DNA of 64,000 nucleotides from UBA9160 sp035489755 (GTDB lineage Bacteria > Myxococcota_A > UBA9160): contig DATGZK010000018.1 of assembly GCA_035489755.1 (NCBI GenBank), forward strand, positions 62,001 through 126,000, in the 5' to 3' direction. How positions within the stretch are numbered: the first letter of the stretch is position 1; each line of letters starts with the position of its first letter. Made by a program: the position numbers and the translations under genes. Below, in pieces: positions 50,527 through 57,893 of this stretch. A model generated the notes under the pieces. That model was not told the DNA's origin. It searched no databases and saw nothing but the letters and a program-made list of their open reading frames with translations.

Positions 50527-50557
50527 ATACTCCGCACAGCCCATCGGAGGAGACGCC

Positions 50558-51508
50558 GTGCCGCGCATCACTCTACCCCCGTTCCCGAACGGCTGGTTTG
50601 CGGTTGCCCATGTGGACGAGCTTGCCGTGGGAGAGGTGAGGAGCATTCACTACTTCGGCCGCGAGCTCGTGCTCTTCCGGGGCGAGGACGGGCGGCCGAG
50701 GATCCTCGACGGCTACTGTGCACACCTTGGCGCCCATCTCGCGAGCGGCGGCAAGGTGGTTGGAAACACACTTCGGTGTCCGTTCCATTCCTGGCGCTTC
50801 GATGGTGAGAACGGGGGCTGCGTCGAGATTCCCTACACCAAAAAGATTCCGCCGAAGGCGCAGGTGCGAGCCTGGCCTACGATCGAATGCAGCGGGATGA
50901 TCCTTATCCACCATCACACAAAGGGCGAGAAGCCAACTTGGATGCCCGAGGTGGTAAGCGAAATCGGTGACCCGAACTACCTCCTGCGCCGTAAGAAGGA
51001 GTGGGTGATCACGAGCCACCCGCAGGAGATCATGGAGAACGGCGTGGATTTTGCTCATTTCGAGACGCTCCATGGCTGGAAGTGCAAGAGACTCGATTGG
51101 CAGCCCGACGGGCCCTACTACCGCCTCAAGATTGACGTCGACACCGACGCCCAGGAGCAGGCCGCCACCGCCGACAACATCACGGACGCCGACTCCTTCA
51201 ACTCGGGCCCCGGGTTCCTCTACACGCGCTTCCGCGGCGCCTTCGATGGCATTGCGGTGAACGCACTCACGCCGATCGAGCCCGAGCGTCTGCATATCAT
51301 TCACCGCTACTACGCGCACAAGCGCTGCGCCCCGGAGCTCGTGAACGCATTCCTCGATTTCTACGTGCGCGACTACGAGCTCGATATCCCGATCTGGAGC
51401 AATAAGATCTACCGCCCGCGCCCGAACCTGACTGACGGGGAGAACGATTTCGGTCGCTTCCGGCGCTGGTACGCACAGTTCTACTCTGAGGAGGGAGCGC
51501 AGTCATGA
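50558..51508 (+). CDS. Rieske non-haem iron oxygenase, KshA-like
   Basis: The 316-aa protein has a Rieske [2Fe-2S] domain with Cys54-x-His56 (CAHLGAH) and Cys74-x2-His77 (CPFHSW). A catalytic domain follows whose mononuclear iron is held by His167 and His172 in ENGVDFAHFETLHG. Length and the NGWFAVAHVDEL start match the 3-ketosteroid 9-alpha-hydroxylase (KshA) group; steroid or another terpenoid ring is the likely kind of substrate. A reductase partner is not in the window. The GTG start has a GGAGGAG site. It is followed by an SDR with ATGA overlap. Confidence 0.85.
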   Translation: MPRITLPPFPNGWFAVAHVDELAVGEVRSIHYFGRELVLFRGEDGRPRILDGYCAHLGAHLASGGKVVGNTLRCPFHSWRFDGENGGCVEIPYTKKIPPKAQVRAWPTIECSGMILIHHHTKGEKPTWMPEVVSEIGDPNYLLRRKKEWVITSHPQEIMENGVDFAHFETLHGWKCKRLDWQPDGPYYRLKIDVDTDAQEQAATADNITDADSFNSGPGFLYTRFRGAFDGIAVNALTPIEPERLHIIHRYYAHKRCAPELVNAFLDFYVRDYELDIPIWSNKIYRPRPNLTDGENDFGRFRRWYAQFYSEEGAQS

Positions 51509-52266
51509 GCCGACTCGCGGGCAAGGTCGCGCTGATCACGGGCGCCGCCCGCGGGCAGGGCGAGGCGGAAGCGCAGCTATTCGTCGCTGAGGGTGCCAAG
51601 GTCGTGCTGGGGGATGTCATGGATGACCTCGGCAAAGCCGTGGCGAAGTCCCTTGGCGATTGCGCCGTTTATCTCCATCACGACGTATCGCGCGAGGAGA
51701 GCTGGGCGAATTTCGTCGCGACCGCACTCCAGACCTTCGGTCGCATCGATGTGCTGGTGAACAACGCCGGCATCCTCCACGTAGCGCCCATCGCCGAGAT
51801 TAAACTTGAGAACTACCTGCGGGTGATCCACGTCAATCAAGTCGGGTGTCTGCTCGGCATGAAAGCGGTGATCCCGCACATGGCCAAGGTCGGCGGTGGC
51901 TCGATCATCAACATTTCTTCGATCTCTGGGATCGAGGGCGCGATCGGCCTCGTCTCGTATGTGTCCAGCAAGTTTGCAATCCGCGGGATGACCAAGACGG
52001 CGGCGCTCGAGCTTGGCCGACTCGGGATCCGCGTGAACTCGATCTGCCCGGGCGGGATCGACACGCCCATGGGCCGGGGCGACAGCGAAGGATTCGAGAA
52101 CATCGACAGCAGTGCGTGGTATCGCTCGCTGCCTCTCCAGCGCATCGGCAAGCCAGAGGAAGTGGCGAAGCTCGCGCTCTACCTCGCTTCCTCGGACTCC
52201 GCCTATTGCACAGGAGCGGAGTTCGTGATCGACGGCGGCGCCCTGGCCGGTGAGCGCTTCGCCTGA
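51505..52266 (+). CDS. Short-chain dehydrogenase/reductase, hydroxysteroid-type
   Basis: The 253-aa SDR has TGAARGQGEAEA, Asp in VVLGDVMDDL (NAD), VNNAGILHVAPI, INISSISGIEGA, the YVSSK centre and the lid region PGGIDTPMGRG. The RGQGEAEA variant of the glycine motif is frequent in 3-alpha/20-beta-hydroxysteroid dehydrogenases. The ATG overlaps the Rieske oxygenase stop (ATGA), and its own stop overlaps the nitroreductase start, so all three are one operon under the KstR-type operator. Confidence 0.88.
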   Translation: MSRLAGKVALITGAARGQGEAEAQLFVAEGAKVVLGDVMDDLGKAVAKSLGDCAVYLHHDVSREESWANFVATALQTFGRIDVLVNNAGILHVAPIAEIKLENYLRVIHVNQVGCLLGMKAVIPHMAKVGGGSIINISSISGIEGAIGLVSYVSSKFAIRGMTKTAALELGRLGIRVNSICPGGIDTPMGRGDSEGFENIDSSAWYRSLPLQRIGKPEEVAKLALYLASSDSAYCTGAEFVIDGGALAGERFA

Positions 52267-52877
52267 GTTCCGGGACCCTTCCGGGTGCGCTCGAGGCCAT
52301 CGAGACCTGCCAAGCGATGCGCTACCTGCGCGCCGACCCTGTCCCCGAGGAGCTGATCCTTCGTGTCGTACGCGCGGCCACCTGCGCCTCGAGCCCCGGC
52401 AATTGCCAGGGCTGGGATTTCGTCGTGGTTCGGGAGGCTCCCCAGCGCGAGCGGATCGCCGAAACCATTCGCAGTGCGGTCCTGCCTGTCATGCCGAAGG
52501 TGCCTGAGGGCGGTGACCCCGTGCGGCGTCGCATGCTTGCGGGAGCGCACCATCTTCTCCAACACCTCTCCAGTGTGCCGGTGTGGATCTTCGTGTGTGG
52601 GGCACCCGTCTACCCCCCGAACGCTCCGTCCGCCGAATGGATCCCGGCGACCCTCTATCCAGCGGCCCAGAACCTGATCGTTGCGGCGCGGGCACTGGGC
52701 CTCGGCAGTGTGTTCACCGCATACCACGCGCTGGCGGAGAAGAGGATCCGCGAGCTTCTCGGGCTGCCCGCAGCCGTGCGGATTGCGGTGACGCTACCCG
52801 TCGGTTGGCCGGCGCGACCCTTCCGGCCGGTAAAGCGCAAAGCCGTGAACGAGGTGCTGCACTGGGAGCGCTGGTAG
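52263..52877 (+). CDS. Nitroreductase family flavoprotein, probable CTG start
   Basis: The protein (204 aa from CTG) has the nitroreductase/FMN-binding fold: ALEAIETCQAMRYLRADPVPEELI, SPGNCQGWDFVVV, YPAAQNLIVAARALGLGS and the C-terminal PVGWPARPFRPVKRK. The first helix, up to AMRYLRADPV, is part of the family domain but lies before the first ATG (52317), and no ATG, GTG or TTG precedes it in frame. A CTG at 52263 overlaps the SDR stop as CTGA and has GGTGAG 8 nt upstream. It reduces an unknown substrate using FMN. Confidence 0.78.
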   Translation: MSSGTLPGALEAIETCQAMRYLRADPVPEELILRVVRAATCASSPGNCQGWDFVVVREAPQRERIAETIRSAVLPVMPKVPEGGDPVRRRMLAGAHHLLQHLSSVPVWIFVCGAPVYPPNAPSAEWIPATLYPAAQNLIVAARALGLGSVFTAYHALAEKRIRELLGLPAAVRIAVTLPVGWPARPFRPVKRKAVNEVLHWERW

Positions 52878-52982
52878 GCGGGTCGCTCCTTCCGCCGCCG
52901 AAATCCTCGGCCGAGGGGAAGACGAGACCCCTCGCGAGTTCGGGTCCTGCGGCGCGCGTCGTCACAGCGGTCTTCGGAGGGC

Positions 52983-53279
52983 TCAGCCCTGCGCTACAGC
53001 GCGCCAGAACTCCTTGCGCTCGAGCTCGATCGCCTGCGCAGCCTGACCCGCGAATGTGCGGAACTCAGGATCGCTGCGGATCCGCAGGGTCGCGTCCTCG
53101 TACGCCTGCATGCTCGCTGCAGACCAAAGGTGGATGATCTCGCTCTCCGCGAAGTTCTCGAATACGCCCTCGCTGCGCACGCCGTGCTTTTCGAAGAATG
53201 CGATCAGTTTCGGTGCGTTCGCCATTACGGAGCCGCGATTCTTCGGCGCGACCAGAAGCCGAGTGACGATCCGGATCAT
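52983..53279 (-). CDS. NIPSNAP-like dimeric alpha-beta barrel protein
   Basis: The 98-aa protein fits the ferredoxin-like dimeric barrel fold (IRIVTRLLVAPKNRGSV at the start, KHGVRSEGVFENFAESEIIHLWSAAS in the middle) as in NIPSNAP proteins. Function is unknown. A GGGGAG site precedes the ATG. It faces the nitroreductase gene tail to tail after 105 bp and may belong functionally to the catabolic block. Confidence 0.6.
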   Translation of the reverse strand: MIRIVTRLLVAPKNRGSVMANAPKLIAFFEKHGVRSEGVFENFAESEIIHLWSAASMQAYEDATLRIRSDPEFRTFAGQAAQAIELERKEFWRAVAQG

Positions 53280-53470
53280 GGCGTCTCCCCTTTGCGCTGT
53301 GAGACCGCCCCGAAAACGCGATCGGAGCGCGCCCTAAGATGGCATGCGGATCGGGCGCCGTCCCGCGAGCGGCGACAGGGGGAGCCAGCCGTTTGCCAGT
53401 GCGCCGCCCGCCTGCCTCGGGCGAAAAGGAGGAGCCGCGTCACGATGGCTCGGCTGTCGAACGGGCGCCA

Positions 53471-54598
53471 TCAAATCTTGATGAAGATCTTCAGACGCCA
53501 CATGAGAGCCGCGACGCCCGTCCACACTCCGAGGAACGCCAGCGCATAGATCAGGGAGCCCAACGTAGGCTCACCGGCGAAGTCGGCAATCCAGCGATTG
53601 ACCAGTTCCTTGAGCACGAGTTCGCCGCCTTCGCCCGCGACGAACGCGATCATGAGGGTGTTCACAAGCGTCGATCCCACATACAGCACAATCGCATTCG
53701 ATCCCAGCATCTCGAGGGGGAGCCCCCAGCGCTGAAACCCCTGCACGTCCACCACCGCGTGCAGCAGGGCAAGGCACAACATCCCAAGGCCCGCCGTGAC
53801 GAGAACGAAGCTTCCGCTCCAAAGACTCTTGTTCACCGGGATGATCGGATCGAGCGCGACGCCGACGATCACGCAAACGAGGCCCGCGATCAGAAGGCCC
53901 GAGATCACTCGTCCCGCCTCACGGCTCTCGCGGAGCCACGTCCCACAAAGAACACCGATCAGCGCTGTCGCGATCGTGGGCAGTGTGGAGAGCAAACCCT
54001 CGGGATCGAAGATCGGAGTGAGAAGGTGTCCGGGCAACACGAGCTGGTCCAGATACCCGACGAGATTGCCCTCGGGGGTACGCAGGCCGCGACCAAAGCC
54101 GGGGACAGGAACAAAATGGAGCAGAGCCTCGTATCCCAACACGAGCAGCGCAGCGACCCCCGCGCGTCCGAAGCTGCTGCGAACCACGAGCAGCACTGTC
54201 GCCGCGCAGGCATAGGCAAGAGCGATGCGCTGGAGTACCCCAGGAATCCGGATCGTCGGGAGGTCTAGGCTTGGGAATGAGTTGCACAATAGGCCTAGGG
54301 CAAACAGGATGAGCGTGCGGCGCGCGATCTTCGGCATGAGCTGCCACCGTGTGGCGCCAAGCTCAAGGGCTCGGCTCAGCGCCAGCGCGAGCGAAACGCC
54401 CATCACGAACACAAAGAACGGGAAGACGACGTCGGCGAGGTGGAGGCCGTCCCATGCAGCGTGGTCGAGCGGCGCATAAACGTGCTCGAAATCGCCTGCC
54501 GTATTCACGAGAATCATCCCGGCAATGGTGATGCCTCGCATAATATCGACCGAGGACACGCGTGCGGGGGGTCTGGAGCTACTCGTCCTCAGCATCAT
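53471..54598 (-). CDS. NagX/HGSNAT-like acyltransferase membrane protein
   Basis: The 375-aa protein has about ten membrane spans. SSVDIMRGITIAGMILVN at the start, DGLHLADVVFPFFVFVMGVSL and RIPGVLQRIALAYA are the marks of the heparan-alpha-glucosaminide N-acetyltransferase family (DUF5009/NagX), which moves acetyl groups across membranes onto sugars. Its natural acceptor is unknown. The ATG at 54598 overlaps the end of corA by 20 bp; an ATG three bases later or GTG at 54559 are alternatives. It is the last gene of the glycogen-corA run. Confidence 0.8.
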   Translation of the reverse strand: MMLRTSSSRPPARVSSVDIMRGITIAGMILVNTAGDFEHVYAPLDHAAWDGLHLADVVFPFFVFVMGVSLALALSRALELGATRWQLMPKIARRTLILFALGLLCNSFPSLDLPTIRIPGVLQRIALAYACAATVLLVVRSSFGRAGVAALLVLGYEALLHFVPVPGFGRGLRTPEGNLVGYLDQLVLPGHLLTPIFDPEGLLSTLPTIATALIGVLCGTWLRESREAGRVISGLLIAGLVCVIVGVALDPIIPVNKSLWSGSFVLVTAGLGMLCLALLHAVVDVQGFQRWGLPLEMLGSNAIVLYVGSTLVNTLMIAFVAGEGGELVLKELVNRWIADFAGEPTLGSLIYALAFLGVWTGVAALMWRLKIFIKI

Positions 54599-55676
54599 CT
54601 CCGCTGCCTGTGAAACCGCCGATCCAGCCACGCCGCCGGAAGTAGACAAACATTCCCGTCGCAATCCCGAGCATCACAATCCAGAGCGCGGGATATGCCC
54701 AGGGCCATCCGAGCTCCGGCATGTTGTGGAAGTTCATGCCGTAGACGCCGGCGAGAAAGCTGAGCGGTAAGAAGATCGAGCCAATCACTGTCAATACCTT
54801 CATGACTTCGTTCAAACGGTTGCTTACGCTTGAGAGATAGACCTCCATGAGACTCAGGGCGAGCTCCCGGTAGGTTTCGAGGAGTTCGCTGATCTGTGCC
54901 GCATGGTCGTAGGCATCCCGGTAATACACGCCGACGTCCGCCGACCTGCGCGAGCCCTCTGCGCGCATCAGCGATTGAACGGCGTCACGCTGCTGACGCA
55001 TGATGCGGATCAGCGTAAGGATCAGGCGGCGCCGGTCGTGGATGCGCTGGAGAGTGCGCTTCGTCGGCTGGCTCACAGCCTCGCTTTCGAGATCCTCGAG
55101 TGCGTCTCCGAGCTGTTCGACCACGGGGTAGTAGCCGTCGATGAGCGTATCGATCAACGCGTACGCAAGGTAATCTGCCCCCTTGGTTCGAATGGGCGCA
55201 CCCGAGCGAATGCGCGTTCGCACCGGGCCAAACAGGTCCTCCCCCGCTTCTTGGAAGCTCAGCACCCAGTGCAGCCCAATGACGAGACTGACTTGCTCGA
55301 ACTGGCACTCCCCCTGTGGGTCGATGGTGGCCACTCGGCAGATCACAAGATCGTGCGTCTCGAACGCATCGAACTTGGGCCGCTGAGGAACATTGACGAC
55401 ATCGGCAAGCGCGAGGGGATGGATCTCGAAGGTCTCGGCGATGCGTCGCAGGCCGGCTTCGTCCCCGAGGCCCCGGATCGCGATCCACGACACTCTGTCT
55501 GTGCGCGTATCGCGTGCGAGCTCAGTGAGGTCGGTGATCTCGCGCTCCTCGTACTCGTCCGCGGTCCAGGCGATGGCGCAAATGTGGCGGGGGGGCGGGT
55601 CGGGCGGCAGCGCCAGGGTCCCGGGGCGCGAGCCGGCCGGAGGCTGGCGCTTGCGGAATGCGCGGCGCGCGCTCAG
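54579..55676 (-). CDS. corA: Magnesium/cobalt transporter CorA, probable CTG start
   Basis: The protein has the CorA pore signature YGMNF between two C-terminal spans, SSVSNRLNEVMKVLTVIGSIFLPLSF before it, and a long helical stalk. The first ATG/GTG/TTG start (GTG 55493, 304 aa) removes the first strands of the cytoplasmic funnel. Upstream, the frame stays open and reads PGTLALPPDPPPRHICAIAW then TADEYEERE, matching the usual N-terminus (compare Thermotoga CorA, PPGTLVYTG). The only fitting start is CTG at 55676, which overlaps the malQ stop as CTGA and has GGGAGAG about 5 nt upstream. This gives 365 aa, a normal length. Confidence 0.85.
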   Translation of the reverse strand: MSARRAFRKRQPPAGSRPGTLALPPDPPPRHICAIAWTADEYEEREITDLTELARDTRTDRVSWIAIRGLGDEAGLRRIAETFEIHPLALADVVNVPQRPKFDAFETHDLVICRVATIDPQGECQFEQVSLVIGLHWVLSFQEAGEDLFGPVRTRIRSGAPIRTKGADYLAYALIDTLIDGYYPVVEQLGDALEDLESEAVSQPTKRTLQRIHDRRRLILTLIRIMRQQRDAVQSLMRAEGSRRSADVGVYYRDAYDHAAQISELLETYRELALSLMEVYLSSVSNRLNEVMKVLTVIGSIFLPLSFLAGVYGMNFHNMPELGWPWAYPALWIVMLGIATGMFVYFRRRGWIGGFTGSGDDAEDE

Positions 55677-57886
55677 GCGGACTCTCCCGGGGACCCTGCG
55701 GCGACCGGCATGCGCTCGGCCGGACCGAGCACGCGCGGCGAAAGGCCGGCGAGGGCCTGCCGCGTGTCCGGCGAGGCCGCGATCTCGTCAATCCGCCGCT
55801 GCATGCGCCGCGACCAGCTCGGGTACTTCTCGACCGGCACGCCAGGGAGATTGACAGGTTCTGTCTCACCGGCCAGATCGTCGAGGGAGACGCCCACGAG
55901 TGGCGCGGGAGTTCGACACAGAAAGGAGTTTACCGCAGCACAGCGCTCCGTTGGCCCTGCGAGAGCCGGCTCGCCGCTCATGCAACCCTCCTCTGCCAGA
56001 CGGTGCAGAAGTGCTGCACGTTCGGCATCTCGCCGCGCGCGCGCGGCCGCCAGCTCCTCGTTGCTCGCGATCTGACCCACCGCGCGGCGCAGCACGAGAT
56101 CGCGGTCGTTCCAGTAGCCCGCCAGGGGCGGGAGGTCGTGAGTGTTCGCGGTCACCAGCGCACGTGAGGAGTAGGCCTTCGCAGGATGGAACCCTGTCCA
56201 ATCGTCGCGCTCGAAGTAGAGAACGCGTGAGGAGAGAATTCCCCAGGACGAAAGCGCGCCGGGCACCTCCTCGGGTACGGTGCCGAGATCCTCTCCCACG
56301 ATGAGCGCGCGGTGTCGGCGGCTTTCGAGGGCGAGAATCCCGAGCAGATCGTCCGCCGGATAGCGCACATACGCACCTTCGGAACCGGGCCGGCCGCGGG
56401 CGATCCAGAACAGGCGGAACAGGCCCATCACGTGGTCGATGCGCAATGCCCCAGCGTGGCCCAAGGCCGCGCGCAGGACCAGGATCCAGTAGCGGTAGCC
56501 GTCGGCGCGCAGTCGGGTCGGATCGAGCGGCGGCAGGCCCCAGTCTTGTCCTGTGCTCGAATAGTCATCGGGCGGAGCGCCAATGGTTGCCCCCCGCACG
56601 AAGAGTCCTGGGAAGGACCATGCATCGCCCGAGTCCGGTGCCGAGCCGATTGCGAGATCCTCATACAAGCCAATGGGGAGTCTCGCGGCACGACCGAAAG
56701 CCGTGACTTCGCTGAGCTGGCGGTCGAGCTCAAATTGGAGCCAAGCATGGAATCCGATCTCGTCGGCATGTTCGGCGCGGAACTGCTCTACTTCGGACGA
56801 ACGCGGGTCCTGCAGCGCCGTGGGCCACCGTGCAAAATCTCCCAGAAGCGGATCCTTTCGCTCGAGGCTGGCGCGGAGTGCCGTGAACGTGGCGAAATCA
56901 GTCAGCGTGTCGCGCCAGCGTCGCTGAAAGCCAAGCCAAGCCCGACCGCGCGGTGTGCCGCCAGGCTCGTGGCGCGCGCGGAAGGTGCGGTAAAGCGCGC
57001 GCAGCACGGGTTCACGCAGCGTCTGAAGCTGCGCGTAGTCCAGCATCGGGGCTGCGCGCAGCGTAGCGAGGGCGGTGCTGAATCCGCTCTCAGCGAGGAT
57101 CGCGCGCGCCTCCGCGGACTCGGACAGTTCGGGGATCGCAGCCATCTCGAGGTAGAGCGGGCTCTTGAAGATCCGGCTCATGGGGCTATAGGGACTGATC
57201 CCTGAACCGCGGCCCAGCGTCGCATGGAGCGGGTTCACGCCGACAAAGGCCCCTCCTACGTCGGCGCACAGTCGCAGGCACTCCCGCAACGTGCCGAGGT
57301 CGCCGAAGCCCCAGTCTTGTCGTCGTCTTACCGTGTAGAGATTCGTCCAGAGGCCAAAGGCGGATGGTTTGCCTAGGCACTCGGCCACCGTCAGGCAAGT
57401 GCGCGGCGCGAGAATGAGAGTTTGCTGGGCGCGTCGCTCATCCACTTCCCCACGCAGACGGAGGCGGACGTCGTGGTAGCCTGTCGGCGGCTTGCCGGGC
57501 AGTGGCAGCTCGAGAGGGTCGCCTTCGCCACCGCGAGCGATCTCGCCCTCATTCCGCGTAACGCCTCCGTCCTCAAGTGCAAGCTCCACCTCCCAGCGGA
57601 GCCTTCCGCGCGCAAGCTCGGGTGGTAAAGACACGCGCAACGTGGGCTGGGCTTGCTCGTACTCCCGCCACACCTGCACTGGGGCCACAAGGCGCGCTCG
57701 CTCAGCGAGCTCGAGCCCCCCCAGCCTTTGCGCCGCGGCACTCTCGGTCGAAGCGTCGTGGCCGAGAGCCGCGAGGAGCGCCTCCCGCGACGCATCCGTG
57801 GTTTCGCGCACGTCTCGCCCGTTCTGATCCAGATAAGACGGCAAAATCCCGACACGGTCTGCCAGCGCACGCAGCGCCGGGCGCAT
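55673..57886 (-). CDS. malQ: 4-alpha-glucanotransferase (amylomaltase)
   Basis: The 737-aa GH77 enzyme has the longer N-terminal beta-rich part of the proteobacterial type (ADRVGILPSYLDQNGRDVRE) before the catalytic barrel. Family motifs include PYSPMSRIFKSPLYLEM, LRIDHVMGLFRLFWI with the nucleophile Asp, and VGEDLGTVPEEV with the acid/base Glu. It moves maltodextrin chains, reshaping short glucans made during glycogen turnover. It starts 7 bp after glgB and is followed by corA with a CTGA overlap. Confidence 0.93.
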   Translation of the reverse strand: MRPALRALADRVGILPSYLDQNGRDVRETTDASREALLAALGHDASTESAAAQRLGGLELAERARLVAPVQVWREYEQAQPTLRVSLPPELARGRLRWEVELALEDGGVTRNEGEIARGGEGDPLELPLPGKPPTGYHDVRLRLRGEVDERRAQQTLILAPRTCLTVAECLGKPSAFGLWTNLYTVRRRQDWGFGDLGTLRECLRLCADVGGAFVGVNPLHATLGRGSGISPYSPMSRIFKSPLYLEMAAIPELSESAEARAILAESGFSTALATLRAAPMLDYAQLQTLREPVLRALYRTFRARHEPGGTPRGRAWLGFQRRWRDTLTDFATFTALRASLERKDPLLGDFARWPTALQDPRSSEVEQFRAEHADEIGFHAWLQFELDRQLSEVTAFGRAARLPIGLYEDLAIGSAPDSGDAWSFPGLFVRGATIGAPPDDYSSTGQDWGLPPLDPTRLRADGYRYWILVLRAALGHAGALRIDHVMGLFRLFWIARGRPGSEGAYVRYPADDLLGILALESRRHRALIVGEDLGTVPEEVPGALSSWGILSSRVLYFERDDWTGFHPAKAYSSRALVTANTHDLPPLAGYWNDRDLVLRRAVGQIASNEELAAARARRDAERAALLHRLAEEGCMSGEPALAGPTERCAAVNSFLCRTPAPLVGVSLDDLAGETEPVNLPGVPVEKYPSWSRRMQRRIDEIAASPDTRQALAGLSPRVLGPAERMPVAAGSPGESA

Positions 57887-57893
57887 GGGCCGG

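Noticed and set aside
53445..53549. A 34-codon plus-strand frame with a good AAGGAGGAG site
   Set aside because: Spacing to the ATG is about 11 nt, it lies mostly antisense to the NagX-like gene and has no recognisable protein feature.
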